DNA of 64,000 bases, taken from contig JAHBVK010000017.1 of assembly GCA_019637555.1 (NCBI GenBank), positions 1 through 64,000 on the forward strand. The letters run 5' to 3'. This document shows, piece after piece, positions 8,360 to 15,169 of this stretch. The position numbers and the translations under genes were made by a program. The DNA comes from Anaerolineae bacterium. Lineage in GTDB: Bacteria > Chloroflexota > Anaerolineae > Aggregatilineales > UBA2796. The notes below the pieces were generated by a model. That model saw only the letters and a list, made by a program, of their open reading frames with translations, had not been told where the DNA came from and made no database searches. The number at the start of each line of letters is the position of its first letter. Position 1 is the stretch's first letter.

Positions 8360-8577
8360 GCTAAAAGGCTTGTCCGGAGTTTCTTTAGCTGACTCTGCGG
8401 TAGACCGGAGGTTGAAACCTCCGGCTACAAGACTTAGTAAACCCACTGAAGTGGGTTAAGAGCAGAAATGATCTGTGCTAACCCTCTTTAGAGGGTTTCC
8501 AGCGTGTTATAGCAAGGGGTTCAAAACTCTTGCGTCGGCAGCCAGCAGAGATAAAAACTCCGGACAAGCCTTTTAGC
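8360..8577. mobile_element. MITE-like unit with 23-bp perfect terminal inverted repeats
   Basis: Left end GCTAAAAGGCTTGTCCGG plus AGTTT (8360-8382) is the exact reverse complement of 8555-8577. The 172 nt between the ends hold family A copy 2 (8400-8458) and a second stem AACCCTCTTTAGAGGGTT. No open reading frame is inside. A single end of the same sequence occurs at 28253-28270, again followed ~20 nt later by a family A unit. No obvious target-site duplication was found. It is either a non-autonomous element or a large structured RNA. Confidence 0.65.
8400..8458. repeat. Double-hairpin repeat family A, copy 2
   Basis: GTAGACCGGAGGTTGAAACC followed by TCCGGCTAC and then AAACCCACTGAAGTGGGTT. 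It is nearly identical to copy 1 at 5594. It is enclosed by the 23-bp inverted repeats of the 8360-8577 unit. Confidence 0.88.
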
Positions 8578-8729
8578 GCTCCGACTTCCGCAAACTAACG
8601 CAGGTTCGTTAGCACTGCCATCGGAAGGAAGTTTGCACACGGACGGCAGAACCGACTGGAGCCAGCAATAATTCTCCGATTGCAATCTGCCCCGCAACGC
8701 TACGGAGAGGACGGCGTGATCAGTGCGGG

Positions 8730-9128
8730 CTAGGGGACGCGCTTCTTGGCGGTGACGCCTCTTCTGACGGCTTTGCTCTTAGGCGGCTTGGCGGGCAGTT
8801 GATGGATCTCCTCGAACGTGCTGGCGAGTAACCTCGCTAGTTTTGTTTCCGTCTCCACCAGCGCCGAGGGAATCTGATACCAGTCGCGCAAGCCTGTGCC
8901 ACGCCCCATAGGATCGAAGGCAAGGGCGTCGCGCAGTTCGGGAAAGCGTTCCTTGATCCCGTTGGGCAGGCGCACCACCACACTATCCTCGTACATTCCC
9001 GCGAAGAAGTTGCCCTTAACGAAACTGGCGGGATAGCCGAACATTTTGCGGCGCACCACATCGGGATGCGAGGGCAGCGCAGCGTTAAACCGTTGTACCA
9101 ATTCAGGAGAGGATTTTTTCCATGCCAT
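8730..9128 (-). CDS. TfoX N-terminal domain protein
   Basis: 132 residues matching the TfoX/Sxy N-terminal domain: 'VVRRKMFGYPASFVKGNFFAGMYEDSVVVRLP' (about 24-54) is the family core (R-K-M-F-G-Y-P, then G-x-F-F-A-G). Stand-alone domains of this kind are common outside gamma-proteobacteria and are of unknown function; a competence role should not be assumed. The C-terminus is a short basic tail (PPKSKAVRRGVTAKKRVP). Start ATG 9128 has AAGGA 9 nt upstream. The VOC gene at 9154-9606 ends 25 nt upstream on the same strand, so both may form an operon. Confidence 0.85.
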   Translation of the reverse strand: MAWKKSSPELVQRFNAALPSHPDVVRRKMFGYPASFVKGNFFAGMYEDSVVVRLPNGIKERFPELRDALAFDPMGRGTGLRDWYQIPSALVETETKLARLLASTFEEIHQLPAKPPKSKAVRRGVTAKKRVP

Positions 9129-9153
9129 GAGCGTGCATCCTTTCTGAGTGTAT

Positions 9154-9606
9154 TCAGTTACCTTTGGTTAGCATTGCTTCTAAGCGCCGCTGCATCTCGG
9201 CGGGCGTGATCTCCTCTAGGCGCTGGCTGATGCTCCACAAATGTCCGTAGGGATCCACAAGCTGTCCCTGCCGCAAGCCGTAGAACTGATCGACCAGCGG
9301 ATACTGCACCGTCGCACCTGCCGACAACGCCTGATCGAAGAGGGCAGTAGCATCATCTACCAGCAGATCGATGGCTACCGTGCTGCCGCCAAGCGACTGC
9401 GGACTGCGTGCGCCGGGAGCATTCGTCTCGTCCGCCAGTTGGATCTCGATCTCGCCAATTTTGAGCTGCGCGTTGGCGATCCGTCCGTTGGGGATGGTCA
9501 AGCGATATAGCTCCGCTGCGCCGAATGCCTGCTTGTAAAAGTCGATGGCGGCGGCGCAGTCTTTGACGCGCAAGTAGGGCATTACGCGGGTGACGGTAAA
9601 GGTCAT
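9154..9606 (-). CDS. VOC (glyoxalase/PhnB-like) family protein
   Basis: About 150 residues with two beta-alpha-beta-beta-beta units of the vicinal oxygen chelate fold: 'VMPYLRVKDCAAAIDFYKQAFGA' opens the first and 'VDDATALFDQALSAGATVQYPLVDQFYG' the second, ending 'QLVDPYGHLWSISQRLEEI', a PhnB/YdeI-type signature. Such proteins bind a metal and small electrophiles or antibiotics; the substrate is not predictable. The start is ATG 9606 because AAGGA sits 7 nt before it; the frame extends five codons further. Confidence 0.85.
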   Translation of the reverse strand: MTFTVTRVMPYLRVKDCAAAIDFYKQAFGAAELYRLTIPNGRIANAQLKIGEIEIQLADETNAPGARSPQSLGGSTVAIDLLVDDATALFDQALSAGATVQYPLVDQFYGLRQGQLVDPYGHLWSISQRLEEITPAEMQRRLEAMLTKGN

Positions 9607-9784
9607 CTGGTGATCCTTCACTTGGCACTTATTGATCTATGTGTGGAGAGAACGCCTCTAGTGTAGGGCAAAAATCACTTCAATGCAAACATATGTTCTA
9701 GTTTGTTATTCCTTCGACGCGGATCGCCTGCGGGAGTGACGTTGGACGTGGTATGCTTCTGCCAGTGCACGGTGAGGAGCAACG

Positions 9785-10699
9785 ATGACACTGTTTATAT
9801 ATGGCGATGTCAACCGCGATCTGTGTCTAACGGTGCGGGAAGTTCCGGCGGCTGGCGCGGATGCGGAAGTGACCGAGATGGCATTCACGGCGGGCGGATC
9901 AGCAGCGAACACAGCTTGTATCGCGGCTCGTTTGGGCACGGATACGCAGTTAATCGGTCTGCTAGGAGATGATGAGCAGGCGGACAGCCTACTCTACGAT
10001 CTAGTGGTGCACGATGTGCGCACGCACTATTTGCGACGTGTGTCCGGTTATTCCGGTATGGTCACGGCGATCATAGATACGACGGGCGAACGTACCTTCC
10101 TTTCCTATCGCGGCGTCAACGCGCGTCTGCCCTATGGCGATCTGCCCGCCAATCTGCTGACCGAAGGCGATCATCTGCACATTTCCGGTTACAGCTTCCA
10201 GACGGAACACTCCAGTAACACTGCCATTGAATTGATGGCACAGGCGCGCCAAGCTGGTGCCTCAGTTTCGCTGGATACGTCGTACCTGTTCGCCCGCGAT
10301 TACGCGGCAAACGCACTGATCAGTCGTGTCGATTACCTCATTCCTAACGAGGAAGAAGCACGCCTACTTACGGGTCAGGAGCGTCTTGAGGAGGCAGCGG
10401 AAGCATTGGTACTGCGCGGCGTGCCGACAGTGTTGATTAAAGCAGGGGCGCGGGGGTGCTACTTGCGGACAGTAGAGCACAAAACGTGGCTGCCCGCCTA
10501 TCCGGTCACGCGGATCGTGGACACCATCGGCGCGGGCGATGCCTTTTGCGGCGGCTTCATAGCGGCTACCTTGCGCCACCACGATCCGGTCGTCGCAGCG
10601 CGGATCGGGATGGCGGCGGCTTCACTGGTCATCCAACAGGTCGGTGGTCACACAGGCGCACCGACATGGGAGCAAGTGCTAGCGATCGTCAATCCGTAA
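9785..10699 (+). CDS. PfkB-family carbohydrate kinase, probable pseudouridine kinase
   Basis: 304 residues with the ribokinase fold. The N-terminal signature 'FTAGGSAANTACIAARLG' (about 34-51) and the C-terminal 'DTIGAGDAFCGGFIA' anion hole with catalytic D252 are intact. The general family phosphorylates sugars or nucleosides. The assignment to pseudouridine rests on context: psuG (pseudouridine-5'-phosphate glycosidase) is 700 nt downstream on the same strand, with a convergent DUF3291 gene between them. Kinases for other nucleosides or sugars remain possible. GAGGAG lies 5 nt before ATG 9785. Confidence 0.8.
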   Translation: MTLFIYGDVNRDLCLTVREVPAAGADAEVTEMAFTAGGSAANTACIAARLGTDTQLIGLLGDDEQADSLLYDLVVHDVRTHYLRRVSGYSGMVTAIIDTTGERTFLSYRGVNARLPYGDLPANLLTEGDHLHISGYSFQTEHSSNTAIELMAQARQAGASVSLDTSYLFARDYAANALISRVDYLIPNEEEARLLTGQERLEEAAEALVLRGVPTVLIKAGARGCYLRTVEHKTWLPAYPVTRIVDTIGAGDAFCGGFIAATLRHHDPVVAARIGMAAASLVIQQVGGHTGAPTWEQVLAIVNP

Positions 10700-11153
10700 T
10701 CGGCTGCGGTTCGGGGAAGCGATGCTTGAAATGGAAGGCGTAAGGCGTCGCCCCATGTTTGCGCAGATGATCCAAGCGTTCGTAGGCTTGCTCGATGGTT
10801 GGGATCGTACCCGCCGGAACCCACCACATCACCAAGTAGACATCAGTATGCTTCTCGAAGAACTCCAAGCGCCGCCGGAACATGGCGACATGATCGGGAT
10901 GCTTGTAAGCGAATTCGAAGAGCGCCTCGACGTTTTCCCACAAGGAATAATTGACGATGAACAGCGGATCGTCAGAGATTTTGATGTCGGTGGCATTGCC
11001 GGAGTCGCTCTTGAGCCGCCAGACGAAACCGGGAGAGCCTTCTGCCAGCGCATTGATCGGGTCGAGCTGCTCCATAAAATCCTTCAGGCGTGGATCGTCG
11101 GTGGGTGCGATCAGGCGTGCGAAATTGACCTGAGCGAGGTGATAAGAGGGCAT
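10689..11153 (-). CDS. DUF3291 domain protein
   Basis: About 154 residues matching DUF3291: 'YHLAQVNFARLIAPTDDPRLKDFMEQLDPINALAEGSPGF' at the N-terminus, 'NYSLWENVEALFEFAYKHPDHVAMFRRRLEFFE' in the middle, and 'VMWWVPAGTIPTIEQAYERLDHLRKHG' near the end. Family members have a ferredoxin-like (dimeric alpha-beta barrel) fold and no proven role. The start is ATG 11153, with AAGGA 7 nt upstream. It is convergent with the PfkB gene, overlapping its last 11 nt. Confidence 0.88.
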   Translation of the reverse strand: MPSYHLAQVNFARLIAPTDDPRLKDFMEQLDPINALAEGSPGFVWRLKSDSGNATDIKISDDPLFIVNYSLWENVEALFEFAYKHPDHVAMFRRRLEFFEKHTDVYLVMWWVPAGTIPTIEQAYERLDHLRKHGATPYAFHFKHRFPEPQPITD

Positions 11154-11401
11154 GGTCACATCCTTGCCAACAAAGCAATCTTAAACAATACCATAGCTGT
11201 GAACAACCGTTAATTGTAATGAATCCGCCACCGTCAGTGAATAGCGTTATCAAGTTGATTGAGGCATAATGCCTGTAAAATCATGCCATTTTCCGGCTGG
11301 CAGATTACAGATTCAAGATCGGCAATCGTAGAGTCTGCCGCCAGCGTCATTGACACCGTGAACAGGCACTTGCACTACTACCATTAGGAAGACGACAGCA
11401 C

Positions 11402-12319
11402 ATGCTAACTGAAACCCTCAACATTCACCCCGATGTTCGCATCGCTATTAATGCCGGATCGCCCGTGGTGGCGCTGGAGTCCACCATCATCGCGCACGGG
11501 ATGCCCTACCCCACCAACGTCGAGGTTGCTCTCAGCGTCGAGAAGATCATCCGTGACGCGGGGGTGGTGCCCGCTACGCTGGCGGTGCTTGACGGCGAGA
11601 TCAGAGTCGGGCTATCCCACGACGAGATCGATTTTGTGGGCAGAAATCAGGACATGCGGAAAGCTGTCGAGCGCGACCTGCCCTTAGTGCTGGCGAGCAA
11701 AGGGAACGCCGCTACCACCGCGGGAAGCAGCATCGCCATTGCGCACGCTGCGGGAATCCGCGTCTTCGTGACGGGCGGGATTGGTGGTGTCGGTCCGGTG
11801 GCACATCAGGATTTCGACATCTCCGCTGACTTGCTGGCGCTGGCGCAGTATCCGATCCTGACCGTATGCAGCGGCACGAAGGCGTTCATGGACATTCCCG
11901 CGACGCTGGAATATCTGGAAACGCTGCGCGTGCCTGTGATCGGCTACCAGTTCGATGAGTTCCCCATGTTCTACTCGCGCGGGAGTGGCAGCAAACTGGA
12001 GTGGGTAGCACAGAGCGCCTCGGAAGTAGCGCAGATGTTAGCCGCGCAGATCAAGTTGGGCATTGAACGCGGGATGCTGCTCGGTGTGCCCGTGCCTGCC
12101 GCCGACGAACTACCCGCCGCCGAGACACGATCCGCCATCGACGCCGCACTGGCGCGGATCAGGGAGCAAAAGATCACGGGTAAAGCGGTGACTCCGTTCC
12201 TGCTCTCTGCGATCAAAGACGTGACCGAGAATCGCAGCCTGACCTCAAACATCTCGTTGATCCGCAACAACGCTCGCGTCGGGGCAGAAGTGGCGATTGA
12301 ACTGGCGAAGTTGGGGTAA
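11402..12319 (+). CDS. psuG: Pseudouridine-5'-phosphate glycosidase
   Basis: 305 residues, the usual length of PsuG/IndA. It breaks (reversibly) pseudouridine 5'-phosphate to uracil and ribose 5-phosphate with a metal. Family motifs are present: 'VVALESTIIAHGMPYPTNVEVA' (about 22-43), 'ASKGNAATTAGSSIAIAHAAGIRVFVTGGIGGV', 'TVCSGTKAFMDIPATLEYLETLRVPVIGY' and the C-terminal 'GKAVTPFLLSAIKDVTENRSLTSNISLIRNNA'. With the PfkB kinase upstream it would complete pseudouridine salvage from degraded RNA. AGGAAG lies about 10 nt before ATG 11402. Confidence 0.95.
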   Translation: MLTETLNIHPDVRIAINAGSPVVALESTIIAHGMPYPTNVEVALSVEKIIRDAGVVPATLAVLDGEIRVGLSHDEIDFVGRNQDMRKAVERDLPLVLASKGNAATTAGSSIAIAHAAGIRVFVTGGIGGVGPVAHQDFDISADLLALAQYPILTVCSGTKAFMDIPATLEYLETLRVPVIGYQFDEFPMFYSRGSGSKLEWVAQSASEVAQMLAAQIKLGIERGMLLGVPVPAADELPAAETRSAIDAALARIREQKITGKAVTPFLLSAIKDVTENRSLTSNISLIRNNARVGAEVAIELAKLG

Positions 12320-12397
12320 CGGCGCGGCAGTGAATTCGCGGCAAAGCTGAGTAGTAGATCGGGGATTGATAACTTCGAGAGCGTAGTGACAAAAGAA

Positions 12398-12425
12398 AAT
12401 GGGTGGGTTTAGAAACCCACCCATT
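12398..12425 (-). terminator. Hairpin terminator of the Gfo/Idh/MocA gene
   Basis: AATGGGTGGGTTT (12398-12410) and AAACCCACCCATT (12413-12425) pair perfectly over 13 bp. Read on the minus strand, downstream of the oxidoreductase, the stem is followed by TTCTTTTG, a weak T-tract. It also stands 79 nt after psuG and could serve both convergent genes. Confidence 0.65.
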
Positions 12426-12450
12426 GAGCACTTAGCGGGTGCGAATGGCA

Positions 12451-13548
12451 CTATTCAGCACCCACGTTCAGCTCGATCTCGCGCCCGTCGTGCGAGGAGC
12501 GATACATCGCTTCCAGCACATGCACTGCCATCAAGCCCTGTGCGCCATCGGTGGGCATCGGCAGTCCGGCACGCATAGCGGAGAGGATGTCCATGATCAG
12601 AGCTTCGTGACCGTGCGGACCTTCCCAGCGAATCGCGGGGATCACGGTGACGGGTTCGCCTTCCATCTCCTTGTACATGCGCAGGGTATCATCGCGGCGG
12701 TAGTTGGCGATGTTCAACACTACGGTGCCTTCGGTGCCCTGCAATTCCACGCGGATCAGATCGTCTTGCGGCTGGCGATGTTCCGCCCACGTCGCTTCTA
12801 AAACCATGTTAGAACCATCACCTAGACGGATGAAGCCCACCGCGCCGTCATCAACATCGAACGCCGTTTCCACTGGCTGACCGGGGCGGCGTCCCCATGT
12901 CTTGAGTCCGCGCTGACCGAAGACCATGTGCGTATCGCCGCTGACCGTCTTGACACCGGGGAAGCCAAGCAGCCACATCGTCATATCGAGCACATGCACG
13001 CCCAGATCGATCAGCGCACCACCGCCGGACATCTGCTTGTTGCCGAACCAGCCGCTGCCGGGGATGCCTGTCTCGCGCCGCCATGCCGCATGGGCGTGGT
13101 AGATCTGCCCCAACTGCCCGTCTTTGATCATCCGTCTGATCCACATCACATCGGCGCGGTAACGGTGGTTGTAGGCGATCATCAGTTGGCGCTGAGAGCG
13201 TTCCGCCGCTGCCATCATCTGCTGTGCCTGTGCAACGCTGGTCGCCATCGGTTTTTCGCAAAGTACGTGTGCGCCTGCTTCCAGTGCCGCGATGGTTGCT
13301 TCGGCGTGCATGGCGTTGGGCAAGCACACGCTGACAATATCGAGCTTCGCCTCCGCCAACATCTGACGGTAATCGTGATAGCAGTGTTCTGGCTTGACGC
13401 CGTATTCACTGGCGAGTAGGCGCAAGCGGGTATCATCGAGGTCGCACAATGCCACCAGTTCAGCGCCGTAATCGCCGCCGTAGCCTTTAGCGTGTGCCGC
13501 GCCGATGCCTAACCCAATGATGCCTGCGCGTAAAGGTTTATCGGTCAT
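12451..13548 (-). CDS. Gfo/Idh/MocA family oxidoreductase
   Basis: 365 residues. N-terminal Rossmann domain with 'AGIIGLGIGAAHA' (8-20), 'CLPNAMHAEATIAALEAGAHVLCEKPMA' with the family lysine K99 in EKP, and the C-terminal catalytic domain containing 'GGGALIDLGVHVLDMTMWLLG' (conserved D-x-G-x-H-x-x-D). Members oxidise sugars, inositols or sugar acids with NAD(P). It is divergently transcribed from the tandem-HTH LacI regulator and close to a GH65 enzyme, so it is likely part of the same sugar regulon. GGAGAG precedes ATG 13548 by 8 nt. Confidence 0.9.
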   Translation of the reverse strand: MTDKPLRAGIIGLGIGAAHAKGYGGDYGAELVALCDLDDTRLRLLASEYGVKPEHCYHDYRQMLAEAKLDIVSVCLPNAMHAEATIAALEAGAHVLCEKPMATSVAQAQQMMAAAERSQRQLMIAYNHRYRADVMWIRRMIKDGQLGQIYHAHAAWRRETGIPGSGWFGNKQMSGGGALIDLGVHVLDMTMWLLGFPGVKTVSGDTHMVFGQRGLKTWGRRPGQPVETAFDVDDGAVGFIRLGDGSNMVLEATWAEHRQPQDDLIRVELQGTEGTVVLNIANYRRDDTLRMYKEMEGEPVTVIPAIRWEGPHGHEALIMDILSAMRAGLPMPTDGAQGLMAVHVLEAMYRSSHDGREIELNVGAE

Positions 13549-13600
13549 GAATGATTCTCTCCAATGTGAGTCCTATGAGTGTCAACATCACCAAATATGA

Positions 13601-13629
13601 TTGACAGTATACCAAGCTAAGGCTATGAT
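13601..13629 (+). promoter_or_regulatory. Sigma-70 type promoter of the LacI-family gene
   Basis: TTGACA (13601-13606), 17-nt spacer, TATGAT (13624-13629). This is close to consensus with optimal spacing. The expected start of transcription is about 13636, 33 nt before the ATG of the regulator. Confidence 0.75.
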
Positions 13630-13639
13630 TTTAGCAAAG

Positions 13640-13651
13640 TTAAACGTTTAA
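13640..13651 (+). promoter_or_regulatory. LacI-type operator TTAAACGTTTAA
   Basis: A perfect 12-bp palindrome with a central CG, the hallmark of LacI-family operators. It lies just downstream of the predicted transcription start, where bound repressor would block the polymerase, so the regulator probably represses its own gene. No second copy was found upstream of the GH65 gene or on the Gfo/Idh side. Confidence 0.7.
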
Positions 13652-13668
13652 GAACTTCATCATTCATT

Positions 13669-14850
13669 ATGGCGACTTTGAAAGATGTAGCGCAAAAAGC
13701 GGGTGTTCCAATCCTCACGGCGTACCACGCCCTGAGTGATTCACAGCCAGTAGATGCGCCTCAAAAGCAGCGGGTGATCGAGGTGGCGGCGCAGCTCCGT
13801 TATCGCTTGAACATCACGCTGCGCGATGTCTCGGCGCTGGCAAACGTCTCCGTCGCTACCATCTCTTATGTGCTCAATAACAGTGCGCCCGTCAGTCCGC
13901 AGACGCGACGCCGCGTGCTGGACGCGATTGATGCGCTGGGCTACCGTCCCAACATCACCGCCCGCAACCTGAAAACCGCGCGTTCACGAATGATCGGCTA
14001 TGCGTGGCATAACGTCTACGCATGGCGCAAGGTGGCGGATGGCTACGTCAACGCGCTGTTGGATCACTTCCTGTACTCGGTGACACTGGCGGCGGAAGCC
14101 TGCGGTTATCGGCTGCTGATCTTCGTCGAGCCACCCGACGATCCGGTATCGGCGTATGAAGAGTTGATCAACACTAACCGCGTGGATGGCTTCATCATTT
14201 CCGGTACTAATCAGGATGACATACGGATCAGGCGCTTACTGGATTTGCGTTTTCCGTTCTCGTCATTCGGACGCGCCAACGACAGTTGGGATTTCGCCTA
14301 TGTGGATGTCGATGGCGCGCAAGGGATCGAATCCGCGACTTCGCATCTGCTGGCACAGGGGCATCACAACGTCGCCATTCTGGGCTGGCCCGAAGGATCG
14401 CTGAGTGGCGATGCGCGTATGCGAGGATATGGCAGCGCCTTCGCCGCCGCTGGTAAGACGCCCAATAAAGCATGGATCGTACATACGACCAATTCGATTC
14501 ATCACGCTTATGAGGAGACGGGCAACCTGCTCAGTATGCCAGAACAACAGCGCCCCAGCGGGATCGTCTGTTTCTCCGACACGATGGCGGTCGGGGCAAT
14601 GAGGCGGATCGAGGACGAGGGCTTGCGCGTGGGTGTTGATGTGGCGGTGACGGGCTTCGATGATGACCCCATCGCGTCGATCTTGCGACCAGCGCTGACT
14701 TCGCTGCAGCAGCCTATTGACACTATCGCCGCGCAGATGATCGATCTGCTGATGGCGCAGATCGATGGACAACCGCTGCCGAACCACCGGATCATGCTCG
14801 CGCCCGAACTGATCGTGCGGGACAGCAGCCGGACGCCGTATCGAGGGTAG
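13669..14850 (+). CDS. LacI-family regulator with two tandem DNA-binding domains
   Basis: 393 residues, about 50 longer than a usual LacI protein because the N-terminal helix-turn-helix domain occurs twice. Copy one is residues 3-48 (TLKDVAQKAGVPILTAYHAL, degenerate in the recognition helix). Copy two is residues 50-105 (TLRDVSALANVSVATISYVL, then the hinge-type 'RRVLDAIDALGYRPNITARNLKTARS'), which is canonical. The periplasmic-binding-protein-like effector domain follows (about 107-385; 'DGFIISGTNQDD', 'GIVCFSDTMAVGAMRRI', 'VTGFDDDPIASILRPALTSLQQP'). It has its own strong promoter and operator. Neighbouring genes suggest a disaccharide or glucoside effector. Confidence 0.9.
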   Translation: MATLKDVAQKAGVPILTAYHALSDSQPVDAPQKQRVIEVAAQLRYRLNITLRDVSALANVSVATISYVLNNSAPVSPQTRRRVLDAIDALGYRPNITARNLKTARSRMIGYAWHNVYAWRKVADGYVNALLDHFLYSVTLAAEACGYRLLIFVEPPDDPVSAYEELINTNRVDGFIISGTNQDDIRIRRLLDLRFPFSSFGRANDSWDFAYVDVDGAQGIESATSHLLAQGHHNVAILGWPEGSLSGDARMRGYGSAFAAAGKTPNKAWIVHTTNSIHHAYEETGNLLSMPEQQRPSGIVCFSDTMAVGAMRRIEDEGLRVGVDVAVTGFDDDPIASILRPALTSLQQPIDTIAAQMIDLLMAQIDGQPLPNHRIMLAPELIVRDSSRTPYRG

Positions 14851-14853
14851 GGA

Positions 14854-14915
14854 AGCGCTGAGTGCTGAGTGTTGGGTGCTGAGGGTAGAAAGTGCCATAG
14901 TGCCTAAGTGCCAGT
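14854..14915. repeat. Heptamer repeat family B, copy 2
   Basis: AGTGCTG AGTGTTG GGTGCTG (14861-14881), preceded by GCGCTG, and followed by three spaced AGTGCC units. It starts 4 nt after the TAG stop of the LacI gene. Confidence 0.7.
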
Positions 14916-14937
14916 GAGATGGCAGATCGGTACACCT

Positions 14938-14997
14938 GTAAACCGGAGGATAAAACCTCCGGCTACAAGAATTGGTAAACCCACTGAAGTGGGTTAA
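14938..14997. repeat. Double-hairpin repeat family A, copy 3
   Basis: GTAAACCGGAGGATAAAACC, TCCGGCTAC, then AAACCCACTGAAGTGGGTT. It has the same two hairpins and spacing as copies 1 and 2. Confidence 0.85.
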
Positions 14998-15089
14998 GAG
15001 GCAGAATAGTCGCGTTTCAATCCAGTTTAGCGATTGCAGCGCGTTGTAGCGGGGGATTTTGAACAGTCGGCATATGTGACTCAAGTTTT

Positions 15090-15122
15090 ACTCATCACTC
15101 GTTACTTTTTACTCGTTACTTA
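15090..15122. repeat. Heptamer repeat family B, copy 3 (reverse orientation)
   Basis: CATCACT CGTTACT TTTTACT CGTTACT, the reverse complement of AGTAACG/AGTGATG units. Confidence 0.7.
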
Positions 15123-15169
15123 ATTGGCTTGGCAACTACTCCTGATTTCATCCACGAGAGGAAAATCTC

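Larger units (their letters stand above)
8181..8729. other. Gene-free region with nested palindromic elements
   Basis: No coding sequence seen. Contents in order: an imperfect hairpin ATGGGTG/CACCCAT (8290-8310), a 218-nt unit bounded by 23-bp inverted repeats (8360-8577) that contains family A copy 2, then ~150 nt ending just before the TfoX-like gene with scattered short palindromes (for example CGTTAGC-type arms near 8595-8625). Confidence 0.6.
14851..15169. other. Gene-free region with repeats A and B
   Basis: Between the LacI gene and the GH65 gene. It holds a heptamer array (14854-14915), family A copy 3 (14938-14997) and a second heptamer array in the opposite orientation (15090-15122). 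No LacI-type operator is visible. Transcription of GH65 could read through from the LacI promoter. Confidence 0.6.
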
